Source: Paraburkholderia sp. DHOC27 (GTDB taxonomy: Bacteria > Pseudomonadota > Gammaproteobacteria > Burkholderiales > Burkholderiaceae). Taken from it: a DNA stretch of 64,000 bases. The notes under the pieces were generated by a model. It was given only the letters and a program-made list of their open reading frames with translations. It made no database searches and was not told the DNA's origin. Of the stretch, positions 26,644 through 35,478 are shown in pieces. The position numbers were made by a program, and so were the translations under genes. Within the stretch, counting starts at the first letter, position 1. The number at the start of each line of letters is the position of its first letter. The stretch lies in assembly GCF_003429005.1 (NCBI RefSeq), contig NZ_QVQV01000001.1:1295864-1359863 (forward strand), given 5' to 3'.

Positions 26644-27810
26644 ATGCTGGAGACAAACAATCCTGTTGCCGCAGCGCGGCGGTCCTTGCCCCGTGCTTTC
26701 ACCACCACCGTGACCGCGAAAACGGCGAGCGCCCTCACCGCGATCGCGTTCGCCGCGAGCACGGCCTGGGCGGCCACGCCGACGGCCTATGTGACGAGCG
26801 AGAAAGCAGGGGTGGGCGTGATCGATCTGGGCCAGATGACGCTGACGAAGACCTTTCCCGTTGGCGCCGACGGTCCGCGCGGCCTGAGCCTGAATGCGGA
26901 CGGCACACGTCTGCTGGTGGCCAACAAGAATACCGGCGACATGGCGGTGATCGACACGGCCTCAGGCGAGGTCGTGCAGCGGGTCAAGATTGGCCAGAAT
27001 CCGGAATATGTGCGGGTGCACAACGGCTACGCCTACGTGACTTACGAACCCGGCGAAGAGGGCGGCCCACCGGCGGCAAAGGGCGCGGCCCCCGGAAGCG
27101 GCGCCAATGCCGACAAGGGCGGGGACAAAGCGGCCGGCGGCAAACCAGGCGGCGACGACGATGACGCCAGCAAACCACCCGCGGAAATTGCCATCATCGA
27201 CATGAAGACGTGGCACGTCATCCGTTCGGTGACGAGCGGCCACGAAACCGAGGGCATCGAATTTTCGCGTGACGGCAAGGAGATTCTCGTCACCAACGAA
27301 GGCGACGACACGGTCTCGGTCTACCAGTCCCGCACCGGCACGCCGGTCAGAACCGTGAAGCTCACGCCAGGCGGTCGCCCGCGCGGCATCCGGCTCTCGC
27401 CTGACGGCAAGGACTATATCGTCACGCTCGAATCGCTCAGCAAGTTCGTGGTGATCGACGCACACACCTTCCAGGTCACCAAAACCGTCGACACCAAACT
27501 CGGACCATACGGCGTCGCGTTTGGGCCGCACGGCAAGCGGCTCTTCGTCGCCGCGTCGCGCGACAAGACCATTCAGGTGTTCGACGGCCACAGCTACGAG
27601 CATGTCGCGGACGTGCCGGTCGGCGCGCGCTGCTGGCATTTCAGCTTCACACCGGACGGCTCCAAGCTGCTGGTGGCCTGCGGGCGTTCCGACGCCGTGT
27701 ATGTGCTCGACGCGGAGAACTTTCAATCCATCAAGCAGATTGGCGATCTACCGCTGGCCTGGGGCATCGTCACCTATCCGCATAGCGACGGCACGATCGA
27801 ATCGCACTGA
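26644..27810 (+). CDS. YncE-like beta-propeller, PQQ-dependent-catabolism-associated type
   Basis: A 388-residue exported propeller. The signal peptide ends near STAWAATP, and seven-bladed repeats follow: AYVTSEKAGVGVIDLGQM, LLVANKNTGDMAVIDTASGE, ILVTNEGDDTVSVYQSRTG, LFVAASRDKTIQVFDGHSYE and LLVACGRSDAVYVLDAENF. This is the pattern of the PQQ-dependent catabolism-associated propellers and E. coli YncE. A Gly/Lys/Asp-rich insert at about residues 137-180 interrupts the second and third blades. The ATG at 26644 is preceded by GGAG. It faces a TonB-dependent receptor; in E. coli yncE likewise neighbours yncD (pqqU), the PQQ receptor. Confidence 0.82.
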   Translation: MLETNNPVAAARRSLPRAFTTTVTAKTASALTAIAFAASTAWAATPTAYVTSEKAGVGVIDLGQMTLTKTFPVGADGPRGLSLNADGTRLLVANKNTGDMAVIDTASGEVVQRVKIGQNPEYVRVHNGYAYVTYEPGEEGGPPAAKGAAPGSGANADKGGDKAAGGKPGGDDDDASKPPAEIAIIDMKTWHVIRSVTSGHETEGIEFSRDGKEILVTNEGDDTVSVYQSRTGTPVRTVKLTPGGRPRGIRLSPDGKDYIVTLESLSKFVVIDAHTFQVTKTVDTKLGPYGVAFGPHGKRLFVAASRDKTIQVFDGHSYEHVADVPVGARCWHFSFTPDGSKLLVACGRSDAVYVLDAENFQSIKQIGDLPLAWGIVTYPHSDGTIESH

Positions 27811-27850
27811 GCGTGTCGTCATTGTTCGTGCCGTCGTGGTTCGTACTGCG

Positions 27851-30247
27851 CTACTTCCACGCGTAGTGCAGGCCCACCAGGAAGCCGCGCGGCGCGCCCG
27901 GTCCGACGAACTGCTCGTTGGTCGGGTTGTCGCCGTCGAAGGTATGGTTCGGACCGTTGAAGAAATTCTCGCCGAGCACGCCGAAGCTTTCGTACTGCTT
28001 GTTCAGCAGGTTCGAAATGGTGGCGAAGATCTGTAGCTGTTTGGTCACCTGGAACGAGCTGTCCAGGTCGATCAGGAAATAGCCCGCAATCTTGCCGTTC
28101 ACGTCCTGGTTGTTTTCGTCGCCCTGCGCGTAGATGCCGCCGCGCCAGGTGAGGTTGGTGCCGATGTTCCAGCGTGACATGGGCGCGTAATCGAGCCGCA
28201 GCTTGACGGTGTTGGCGGGAATCCCCGGAATGTGGTCGCCGGATTTCACGGTGATGTTGCCGTTGGCGTCCGCGCTCGAATTGCTCGGACTGCTTTCCAC
28301 CCACGTAGAACGATAGGTGGCATCCACATAGCTATAGCTGGCGGTGATGCCCACCGGGCCAATCTGGCTGTGCCCTGCCATTTCGACACCCTGACGGCGG
28401 GTCTGGCCGACGTTCTGGAAATAGCCCTGGGTACTCGTTGCGCTGCTGATGAACTCGATATCGTTGTCGAGGTTGGTGGTGTACGCCGCCGCGCTCCACG
28501 TCAGCAGATTGCCGTAGTTGCCGCGCGCGCCGATTTCGAAGGTCTTGGAAATGACCGGTTTCAGCGCCGGGTCCGCGACGAAATCGTTTGGCAGCGAGCA
28601 GGGCGCGGCCGGATCGGCGCAGGTCAGCTCGATCGCGGTCGGCGTGCGCATGCCTTCGTTGTAGGTCGCATAGGCGGTGAAGTTCTTGACCGGATTCCAG
28701 TTGATGCCCACCGCCGGATTGAAGCGCGAGAACGTATCGTGGCCGTCGAGTTGGGGCTGCTGGCCGCTTTCGTCGCCGATATCGGCCACCGCCCAGTTGT
28801 AGCGTCCGGCGAAGGTCAGCGCCCATTGCTGGGTGATGGTGAGCGTGTCGGTGAAGTAGACGCCGTAGTTGCCGTCGTGGGTGCGGGCGTTGGTTTGCTG
28901 CTCGAAGTCGCCTATGCCGATGGTCGCGCGGGTCGGCGTGAAAAACGCGTCCTGCTCGGATTCCGTGTAATGCGAGTTGGCCAGGTCGGCGGCCACGCCT
29001 GCGACGAACTGGTTCTTCATGCCGAAGAGTTGACCCAGCAACGTGAGTTGCAGGCTGGCGCCGTAACTGTCGGTGGAAACGGTGGATTTCGCGTTGGTGG
29101 CCTGTAACGTATCCACCGTGCCATCCGGATTCAACGAGCCGTAGTCCGTGTTGTTGTTGCTGCTGATATTGGTGTTGAGGAACTGCCGGTAATAGATGTT
29201 GCCGCTCAGTTCGACGTGATCGTTGAAGAAGTGATCGCCGGAAAGCGTCGCATACCCCACACTGTTTTCGTTTTGATCCGGAAACGTATAGGGTTGCTTA
29301 GGATTGTAGAGAAACGAACGGGGAATGGTCTGCGTGCCCTGCAGATCGTTGTCCGCGCCGCCCGCGGAGAATGAAATCGTGGTGTCCGCGTCGGTGTAGC
29401 GCAGCTTGCCGAAGGCCTGGCGCAGACGGCTCGGATTACGTTCGGCCCAGCCGTCGTCGTTTTGTGCGTCGGCGGTCACGTAGTAATCGAGGTTGTCGCC
29501 AATCGTGCCGCCCTGTTCCACCTGCGCGGTTTTGCGGCCCCACGAGCCCGCCGTCACTTCCGCTTCGCCGCCCGGATCCGAGCGGCCATTCTTGGTGGTG
29601 ATGGAGATGGCGCCGCCGAGTGTGTTGAGGCCATAGGTCGGGTTCGAGCCCGGAATCAACTGGATCGTGTCCACCGCCTGCTGCGGAAACAGGTCCCAGT
29701 TCACCACATCGCCAAACGGTTCGTTCACGCGCACGCCGTCGACGAACACCGAAAGACCCTGCGGTGTGCCGAGCAGCGGCGAGGCCGTGAAGCCGCGGTA
29801 GTTGATGTTGATCTGGTAGGGGTTGCCCTGGGCGTCGGAGATGTCGACGCTCGGCAGGTTCTTGGCGAAGTAGTCGATCAGGGTGCTGCGATGCTGCTGA
29901 TCGATGTCGTGCGCGCGGACAGTCTGCACGTTGGCCGGCACCTGCGATAGCGGCGTGCCGATGCCGAGCAGCGGCGTGGTGCCGACCACGACGATCGGCG
30001 CCAGCGTCACGGCGTTGTTGGCCGCGCTGTTGCCCGCGCTGGTCCCTGAAGCGCCAGCCGGCGCACTCGACGATGCCGCCGCAGACGAGGCGCCCACCGC
30101 GGGCGTCGCGGTATCGGCCTGCGCCCAGGCCGCGACCGACAGGCTCGCGAGCGCACCGCCAAAGCAGAGCGTGAGCCCGGCGCGCCGCCGGAAACGAGGC
30201 AGGCTCGATGGCTGAGGTTTGCGGCGCAAGCGGGAAGGCCGGTTCAT
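27851..30247 (-). CDS. TonB-dependent outer-membrane receptor
   Basis: A 798-residue receptor with a signal peptide ending around AAWAQA. The plug domain contains VVVGTTPLLGIGTPLSQVP and VFVDGVRVNEPFGDVVNWDL, then IPGSNPTYGLNTLGGAISI. A barrel of about 22 strands follows, ending LVGLHYAWK; the final Lys after Trp departs from the usual terminal Phe or Trp. The ATG at 30247 follows AGGAGAC. Neighbouring tonB-exbBD and a YncE-like propeller suggest uptake of a scarce nutrient linked to PQQ enzymes. PQQ itself (as E. coli PqqU), a lanthanide chelate or another metallophore are candidates; sequence alone does not decide. Confidence 0.88.
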   Translation of the reverse strand: MNRPSRLRRKPQPSSLPRFRRRAGLTLCFGGALASLSVAAWAQADTATPAVGASSAAASSSAPAGASGTSAGNSAANNAVTLAPIVVVGTTPLLGIGTPLSQVPANVQTVRAHDIDQQHRSTLIDYFAKNLPSVDISDAQGNPYQININYRGFTASPLLGTPQGLSVFVDGVRVNEPFGDVVNWDLFPQQAVDTIQLIPGSNPTYGLNTLGGAISITTKNGRSDPGGEAEVTAGSWGRKTAQVEQGGTIGDNLDYYVTADAQNDDGWAERNPSRLRQAFGKLRYTDADTTISFSAGGADNDLQGTQTIPRSFLYNPKQPYTFPDQNENSVGYATLSGDHFFNDHVELSGNIYYRQFLNTNISSNNNTDYGSLNPDGTVDTLQATNAKSTVSTDSYGASLQLTLLGQLFGMKNQFVAGVAADLANSHYTESEQDAFFTPTRATIGIGDFEQQTNARTHDGNYGVYFTDTLTITQQWALTFAGRYNWAVADIGDESGQQPQLDGHDTFSRFNPAVGINWNPVKNFTAYATYNEGMRTPTAIELTCADPAAPCSLPNDFVADPALKPVISKTFEIGARGNYGNLLTWSAAAYTTNLDNDIEFISSATSTQGYFQNVGQTRRQGVEMAGHSQIGPVGITASYSYVDATYRSTWVESSPSNSSADANGNITVKSGDHIPGIPANTVKLRLDYAPMSRWNIGTNLTWRGGIYAQGDENNQDVNGKIAGYFLIDLDSSFQVTKQLQIFATISNLLNKQYESFGVLGENFFNGPNHTFDGDNPTNEQFVGPGAPRGFLVGLHYAWK

Positions 30248-30456
30248 CGTTTTGTCTCCTGCCGGATCGACGTTATTTTCGTTAGCGCAGCAGCGCAATG
30301 GCACGACGCGGTACATGGCGCTTTCTTTCGGTGTATGTAAAGCTTCGCATACGCGGCCGCGCGCGACCCGGGAGCTTTTCCCGATCTCCAGGGGAAGCGT
30401 TCCCAAACGCGCCGTCGGCAGGCGTGGCACTTCACCGGCTTGAGTAGAATGCGAAC

Positions 30457-31503
30457 GTGACGAACGCAAATGTGATGGCAAGCAATCTCTCCAACCCTCC
30501 TGCAACGCACCCCGTTCCGCCACATTCAACCGTGCGGCGCGACCTTGCATGGGTGTTCGCGGTGACAGTGCTCGCCGCGATCCTCGGCATCACCTTCAAT
30601 TTCAGCGAGCGCGCCTACACCTGGACGCGCGGCCTCGAACGCTTCCAGCTCGACGAATTACCGGGGACGTTGTGCGTGATGTCCATCGGCCTCGCGTGGT
30701 TTGCGTGGCGCCGTTATCGCGAGGCGCGTCACGAGGTGAGCCGTCGCCGCACGCTGGAAGAGCAGGCCGAGCGGCTGCTCGCGGAAAACCGGCGGCTTGC
30801 CAATCAGGCGTTGCAGGCGCAGGAAATCGAGCGGCGCCACCTGGCGCGCGAGCTGCACGACGAACTGGGCCAATATCTGAACGCCATTTCACTGGATGCC
30901 GCGCGCATCCGTGATCTGTCGAACACGGGCGAGCCGGAGATTCATCGCGTTGCGCTCGGGCTGATGCAAAGCGCGAGTCACGTCTATCGCGAGATTGGCG
31001 GGATGATCCGGCGCCTGCGGCCCATCGGCCTCGACGAATTCGGCTTGCCGAGCGCGCTCGAACATTGTCTCGACGGCTGGCGCGAGCGGCTGCCTGAGGC
31101 GTCGTTCTCGCTCACCATCGAAGGGGATTTTGACGGCCTGAGCGATGCGCTGACCATCACGCTTTACCGGCTGGTGCAGGAAGGGCTCACCAATGTGTCG
31201 AAGTTCGCCCGCAGCTCACGCGTGGAAGTGTTCATGGTGCGGGCGCCGCGCGCAGCGCAAGGACAGCACGGTACGCAAGACCGGGTGGAAGCCAGCGGCA
31301 TTGACGAAATCGTCGTGACGATGGCCGACGACGGACCCGGCGTCGATCTGGAAAAGCCGCGCGCTGGACTGGGTCTGATTGGCATGCGCGAGCGCGTCGA
31401 AGCGCTCGGCGGGGAATTCCACGTGGCGAGCCAGCCGCAGGGCGGTTTTCTGTTCTGCGCGCGGGTGCCGGCTCAGGCAGGGCTCGCGGCCCCGGTGAAC
31501 TGA
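30457..31503 (+). CDS. NarL-type sensor histidine kinase
   Basis: A 348-residue membrane kinase of the HisKA_3 group. Two membrane helices (about 31-48 and 70-84) leave only a short periplasmic loop of about 20 residues. A coiled coil at about 92-125 leads to the phospho-acceptor His134 in ARELHDELGQY. The ATPase part has DDGPGVDLEKPRAGLGLIGMRERVEALGG. The start may be the GTG at 30457 or the ATG at 30475. Bases 30425-30439 resemble a sigma-54 site (TGGCAC-N5-CGGC), which if real would favour 30475. The probable partner is the convergent response regulator, whose gene overlaps this one by 31 bp. Confidence 0.88.
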   Translation: MTNANVMASNLSNPPATHPVPPHSTVRRDLAWVFAVTVLAAILGITFNFSERAYTWTRGLERFQLDELPGTLCVMSIGLAWFAWRRYREARHEVSRRRTLEEQAERLLAENRRLANQALQAQEIERRHLARELHDELGQYLNAISLDAARIRDLSNTGEPEIHRVALGLMQSASHVYREIGGMIRRLRPIGLDEFGLPSALEHCLDGWRERLPEASFSLTIEGDFDGLSDALTITLYRLVQEGLTNVSKFARSSRVEVFMVRAPRAAQGQHGTQDRVEASGIDEIVVTMADDGPGVDLEKPRAGLGLIGMRERVEALGGEFHVASQPQGGFLFCARVPAQAGLAAPVN

Positions 31504-32135
31504 AGCCCGAGGCGGCTCGCCATCTGCGCGAGTTGCACGCCGTTGTCGGCACCGAACTTCTGCCGGATCACAGACTGGTGATTGGCCACCGTCTTCTGGC
31601 TGAGCCCGAGTTTCTCCGCGATGCTCGGCAGCGTATAGCCCTGCACGAGCAGGCGCAGCACCTCGAATTCACGCGCCGACAACTGCCGTCCGGGCGGCCC
31701 TTCGCTGAACGCGTTGCGCAGCGCGAGCGCGTGCGAAACGTCCGGGCTCAGATAACTGGCGCGGCGGGCGATGGTGCGCACCGCTTCGACCAGCACATCG
31801 GGCGCGCTGGCCTTGGTGACGTAACCGAGCGCGCCGGCATCGAGGGCACGCCGCACGAAGATCGCATCTTCGTGCACGCTGAAAATCAGCACGCGCGCAT
31901 CAGGCTCACGGGCGAGCATGCGTCGCATCGCCTCGATGCCGCTTGCACCCGGCAGCGACACGTCCATCACCACCACGTCCGGGCGCAGCGTGCAAAACCG
32001 CTGATACGCCTGGGCGGCATCGCCGGCTTCGCCGCACACGTGCACGTCGGCATTCTGTTCGAGCAGACGGCGGTAGCCTTCGCGGACCACCGCGTGATCG
32101 TCGACCAGCAAGACGCAGATGTCTCCCGTTGCCAT
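31473..32135 (-). CDS. LuxR/NarL family response regulator
   Basis: A 220-residue regulator. The receiver domain has acidic pair DD at 12-13, phospho-acceptor Asp58 in VVVMDVSLPG and Lys in YVTKASAPD. A GerE-type helix-turn-helix at about 150-210 reads LSAREFEVLRLLVQGYTLPSIAEKLGLSQKTVANH. The ATG at 32135 follows GAGGAGA. It lies only 11 bp after pqqE, so it is probably the last gene of the fhc-pqq transcript. Similar regulators control PQQ alcohol oxidation in pseudomonads (AgmR/ExaE, PedR); that role here is inferred from position. Confidence 0.9.
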   Translation of the reverse strand: MATGDICVLLVDDHAVVREGYRRLLEQNADVHVCGEAGDAAQAYQRFCTLRPDVVVMDVSLPGASGIEAMRRMLAREPDARVLIFSVHEDAIFVRRALDAGALGYVTKASAPDVLVEAVRTIARRASYLSPDVSHALALRNAFSEGPPGRQLSAREFEVLRLLVQGYTLPSIAEKLGLSQKTVANHQSVIRQKFGADNGVQLAQMASRLGLQFTGAASPA

Positions 32136-32146
32136 AGTCAGTCTCC

Positions 32147-33367
32147 TCAGTGGTCGTGGCCGCTCGTGTTGGTATTGACTGTCTGATTGCCGCGCGCGCT
32201 GGATGCGAGCTTGCGCGAATTGGCGTCGTTGCGAAACAGGATGGGTTGCTCGCGGGCTTCGGTGGCGGCGGGCGCAAGCCGGGCTGCGTTCACGAGTTTC
32301 ACCACGCTCTCGTGCGCGGGCGACTTGTCGCAAACCGGGTCGGCGTTGGCGGGATCGCCGGTGAGCAGATACGCCTGGCAGCGGCAGCCGCCCAGATCGC
32401 GCTCCTTCTCGTCGCAACTGCGGCACGGCTCCTTCATCCAGCCGAAGCCGCGAAAGCGGTTGAAGGCATCGCTCTCGTACCAGATCTCGCGCAACGGCGT
32501 TTCCTTGACGTTCGGCAGCACCAGACCGGGCAAACTGCGCGCCGCGTGACAGGGCAGTGCCGCGCCATCCGGGGCGACACCGAGAAAGACCGAACCCCAG
32601 CCGTTCATGCAGCGCTTCGGGCGTCGCTCGAAATAATCCGGCACCACGAAGAAAATCTTGCAGCGCTCGCCGTGCGTGCGACGGTAGCGTTCGACCACCG
32701 CTTCGGCTTCGTCGAGCTGCTCGCGCGTCGGCATCAACTGCGCTTCGTTGTGATGCGCCCAGCCGTAGTACTGCGTATTCGCGAGTTCCAGGTATTCGGC
32801 GCCCATCGCCAGCGCCATGTCGATGATCTTGTCGACGTGGGGCAGGTTGTAGCGGTGCAGCACGCAATTGAGCACCATCGGAAAGCCGTGCCGTTTGATC
32901 GACGCGGCCACCCGCTGCTTCAGATCGAAGGTGCGGGTACTGCTCAGAAAGTCGTTGAGTTGCTGGGTCGAATCCTGAAACGACAACTGGATATGATCGA
33001 GACCGGCTGCCTTCAGATCGCCGAGGCGTTGCTCAGTGAGGCCGACCCCGGAGGTGATCAGATTCGTGTAGAAGCCGAGTTTGCGCGCCTCGGCGACCAG
33101 CACTTCGAGGTCGTCGCGCACGAGCGGCTCGCCACCCGAAAAACCGAGTTGCGCGGCGCCCAGCGCACGTGCCTCACGTAAGACGTCAAGCCACTGTTCG
33201 GTGCTGAGTTCGCGGCTGTGATCGGTGTAGTCCACCGGGTTGTAGCAGAACGCGCAATGCAGCGGACAGCGATACGTCAGCTCCGCGAGCAGCCACAACG
33301 GTGGCGCGACGCCCGCGGGCGTGGGCTGGGTTTCGCCGCTGGCAACCGGTTGGGAAAGATCGGTCAT
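32147..33367 (-). CDS. pqqE: PqqE, radical SAM PqqA peptide cyclase
   Basis: A 406-residue radical SAM enzyme. Cys34-x3-Cys38-x2-Cys41 (RCPLHCAFCYNP) binds the SAM-cleaving [4Fe-4S] cluster, GFSGGEPLVRDD is the SAM-binding strand, and a C-terminal SPASM domain holds several cysteines (CMNGWGS, SCDEKERDLGGCRCQAY, VCDKSP). It forms the carbon-carbon bond between Glu16 and Tyr20 of PqqA, assisted by PqqD. The ATG at 33367 begins 4 bp after the pqqD stop. The C-terminus is long and low complexity (about 365-406). Confidence 0.96.
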   Translation of the reverse strand: MTDLSQPVASGETQPTPAGVAPPLWLLAELTYRCPLHCAFCYNPVDYTDHSRELSTEQWLDVLREARALGAAQLGFSGGEPLVRDDLEVLVAEARKLGFYTNLITSGVGLTEQRLGDLKAAGLDHIQLSFQDSTQQLNDFLSSTRTFDLKQRVAASIKRHGFPMVLNCVLHRYNLPHVDKIIDMALAMGAEYLELANTQYYGWAHHNEAQLMPTREQLDEAEAVVERYRRTHGERCKIFFVVPDYFERRPKRCMNGWGSVFLGVAPDGAALPCHAARSLPGLVLPNVKETPLREIWYESDAFNRFRGFGWMKEPCRSCDEKERDLGGCRCQAYLLTGDPANADPVCDKSPAHESVVKLVNAARLAPAATEAREQPILFRNDANSRKLASSARGNQTVNTNTSGHDH

Positions 33368-33371
33368 CGCG

Positions 33372-33662
33372 CTACTCCAGCCAGCCGCGCAACTGCGCGT
33401 CGGCGACGAAGGCACGCACTTCGGGACCGAGTCCGGTCGCGCTGAACGCCTGCTCCAGATCGGCGATCAGCGTGTTCATGTCGCGCGTGCCGTCGCAGCG
33501 TTTGAGAATTTCCGCGGCGCTCTGGTTGAGCTTCACCATACCTTCCGGATAGAGCAGCACGTGCGCGTTCTGCGCAGGCTCCCATTGCAGGCGGAACAGC
33601 TTGCTGAGCGTCAGACGATCGGCGGTGGAGGTGGCGCCGCCGGCGCGAGGCAGATCGTTCAT
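33372..33662 (-). CDS. pqqD: PqqD, PqqA-binding chaperone (operon copy)
   Basis: A 96-residue PqqD protein with the conserved core [19 protein letters not shown] and the C-terminal helix LRGWLE. It presents PqqA to PqqE. Its ATG overlaps the pqqC stop (ATGA). A second pqqD lies beside pqqA copy 1 at 2554-2847. Confidence 0.95.
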   Translation of the reverse strand: MNDLPRAGGATSTADRLTLSKLFRLQWEPAQNAHVLLYPEGMVKLNQSAAEILKRCDGTRDMNTLIADLEQAFSATGLGPEVRAFVADAQLRGWLE

Positions 33663-34429
33663 TGCGGAAAGGCCTTTTCAATCGAATCGAGCATGGTCCA
33701 CAGAATGTCGAGCTTGAATTGCAGGATCTCGAGCGCGCGTTCCTGCTGTTCGCGCCGCGTGAAGTGGGCGAGCGTGACTTCGAGCCCGTGCTGCACGTCA
33801 CGCTGCGCAAGCGTGATGCGTGAACGGAAATACGCGAGGCCCGATGGCTCGATCCACGGATAGTGTTCCGGCCAGCTGGCGAGCCGGTCGCGATGCACCT
33901 GCGGCGCGAACATTTCCGTGAGCGACGAGCACACCGATTCCTGCCACGGCGCGCGGCGCGCGAAATTCACGTAGGCGTCCACCGCAAACCGCACGCCGGG
34001 CGTGACCCATTTCAGCGACCACAATTCGTCACGCGAGAGGCCCACGGCGTCGCCAAGACGGGCCCACGTTTCTATGCCGCCTTCTTCGTCGCCGTAGCCG
34101 TCGTGATCGAGAATGCGCAGCACCCAGCGGCGGCGCGTTTCGCGATCCGGGCAGTTCGACAGCACGGCGGCATCCTTCAGCGGGATATTGATCTGATAGT
34201 AAAAGCGATTGGCCACCCAGCCGCGAATCTGCTCGCGCGAGCAACCGCCGCTGTTCATCTTTACGTTGAACGGATGATGGATGTGATACGCCGTGCCTTT
34301 TGCACGCAACTGGGCTTCGAATTCCTCGCGCGACCAGGCGGCCTGTTCGTCGCCGCCGGTTTTGCCGAGGTGGTCCGGGTTCTGATCCTGCTGCGGGTGC
34401 GCCGTACCTACGGTGTCTTTCGCGTTCAT
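33659..34429 (-). CDS. pqqC: PqqC, pyrroloquinoline-quinone synthase
   Basis: A 256-residue oxidase of the last PQQ step, an eight-electron oxidation and ring closure without metal or cofactor. Typical motifs are [40 protein letters not shown] and [20 protein letters not shown], which carry active-site His, Tyr and Arg residues. The N-terminal 35 residues are a charged, poorly conserved extension. It is followed by the overlapping pqqD. Confidence 0.96.
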   Translation of the reverse strand: MNAKDTVGTAHPQQDQNPDHLGKTGGDEQAAWSREEFEAQLRAKGTAYHIHHPFNVKMNSGGCSREQIRGWVANRFYYQINIPLKDAAVLSNCPDRETRRRWVLRILDHDGYGDEEGGIETWARLGDAVGLSRDELWSLKWVTPGVRFAVDAYVNFARRAPWQESVCSSLTEMFAPQVHRDRLASWPEHYPWIEPSGLAYFRSRITLAQRDVQHGLEVTLAHFTRREQQERALEILQFKLDILWTMLDSIEKAFPQ

Positions 34430-34566
34430 GCCCTCTCCGTTGTCTGCGTCATGGCCATGTTGTCGACTGCGGTTTCATGGCTTTACGTTGCCGTGCCTTG
34501 CCTTGCCTTGTTTCCCCAAGCTACTGCATGGCCTTGCTGTTGAGCTGTGCCCTTTACCTCATAACC

Positions 34567-35478
34567 TCATAATTCGAACGTCAAGCCGTCGTAGGCGACT
34601 TCGATGCCGTGCTCCGCCAGGATGCGGCGCTCGGGACCGTCCTCGACGAGAATCGGATTGGTGTTGTTGATATGGATGAGCACCTTGCGCGCATCCAGCG
34701 GATCGAGCACTTCGATCATGCCGCCCGGCCCGGATTGATGCAGATGGCCCATATCCGCAGCCGTTTTCTTTGAAAGACCGAGGCGGATCATTTCGTCGCC
34801 GGTCCACAGCGTGCCGTCCACCAGCAGCAGGTCGGCCTCGCGCATGGCGGCGAGCACATGTGGCTCGATCGCACCGAGCCCCGGCGCGTAAAACACGCGT
34901 TTGCCGCTGTGCGGATTGGCGATGACGAGGCCGATGTTGTCGCCCCGTTCGGGAGCATGCCGATGCGGCGAATAAGGCGGCGCCTTGCTCGAGAGCGGCA
35001 GCGCTTCGATCTGCACGCCGTCGAGCGCATCGACGACGAGTGGCGCGCCATCGAGTGCGATCCGCCGATGCTCCACACCACAGTAGTGCGAGAGAATCGG
35101 CGCGACCGGAAAGCCGCTGCACAGGTCCTGCCACACCGCATCCGTTGCATAGAGCGGCAATGGCGTGTCCCGTTCACGCAGCATCAACAGGCCGGTGACG
35201 TGATCGATCTGCGCATCCATGACGAGCACGGCGGCAATGCCGCTGTCGCGCGCGCGGCGTGCCGGTTGCAACTCGGGATGCGCAGCGATCTGCGCCAGCA
35301 GGTCCGGGGAGGCGTTGACGAGCAGCCAGTCCTCGCCGTTCGCGCTCACCGCAATGGACGACTGCGTGCGGCGCGTCGCCTTCAAGGTGCCGCGCCTGAC
35401 GCCGTCGCAATTGCGGCAATTGCAGTTCCATTGCGGGAATCCGCCGCCTGCCGATGAGCCGAGTACCTTGATTTTCAT
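34567..35478 (-). CDS. pqqB: PqqB, metallo-beta-lactamase-fold oxygenase in PQQ biosynthesis
   Basis: A 303-residue protein starting MKIKVLGSSAGGGFPQWNC, an exact PqqB family opening. It includes CNCRNCDGVRRG, the metal-site segment VMDAQIDHVTGLLMLRE and a C-terminal HINNTNPILVED. PqqB hydroxylates the tyrosine-derived ring of the intermediate. The start codon overlaps the stop of the upstream hydrolase gene (ATGA). The 137 bp to pqqC contain three tandem CCTTG units near 34496-34510 and no gene. Confidence 0.96.
   Translation of the reverse strand: MKIKVLGSSAGGGFPQWNCNCRNCDGVRRGTLKATRRTQSSIAVSANGEDWLLVNASPDLLAQIAAHPELQPARRARDSGIAAVLVMDAQIDHVTGLLMLRERDTPLPLYATDAVWQDLCSGFPVAPILSHYCGVEHRRIALDGAPLVVDALDGVQIEALPLSSKAPPYSPHRHAPERGDNIGLVIANPHSGKRVFYAPGLGAIEPHVLAAMREADLLLVDGTLWTGDEMIRLGLSKKTAADMGHLHQSGPGGMIEVLDPLDARKVLIHINNTNPILVEDGPERRILAEHGIEVAYDGLTFEL

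Noticed and set aside
34496..34510. CCTTG triple repeat as a possible missing pqqA site
   Set aside because: No frame in 34430-34566 encodes a Glu-x3-Tyr peptide like PqqA; both pqqA genes are elsewhere.
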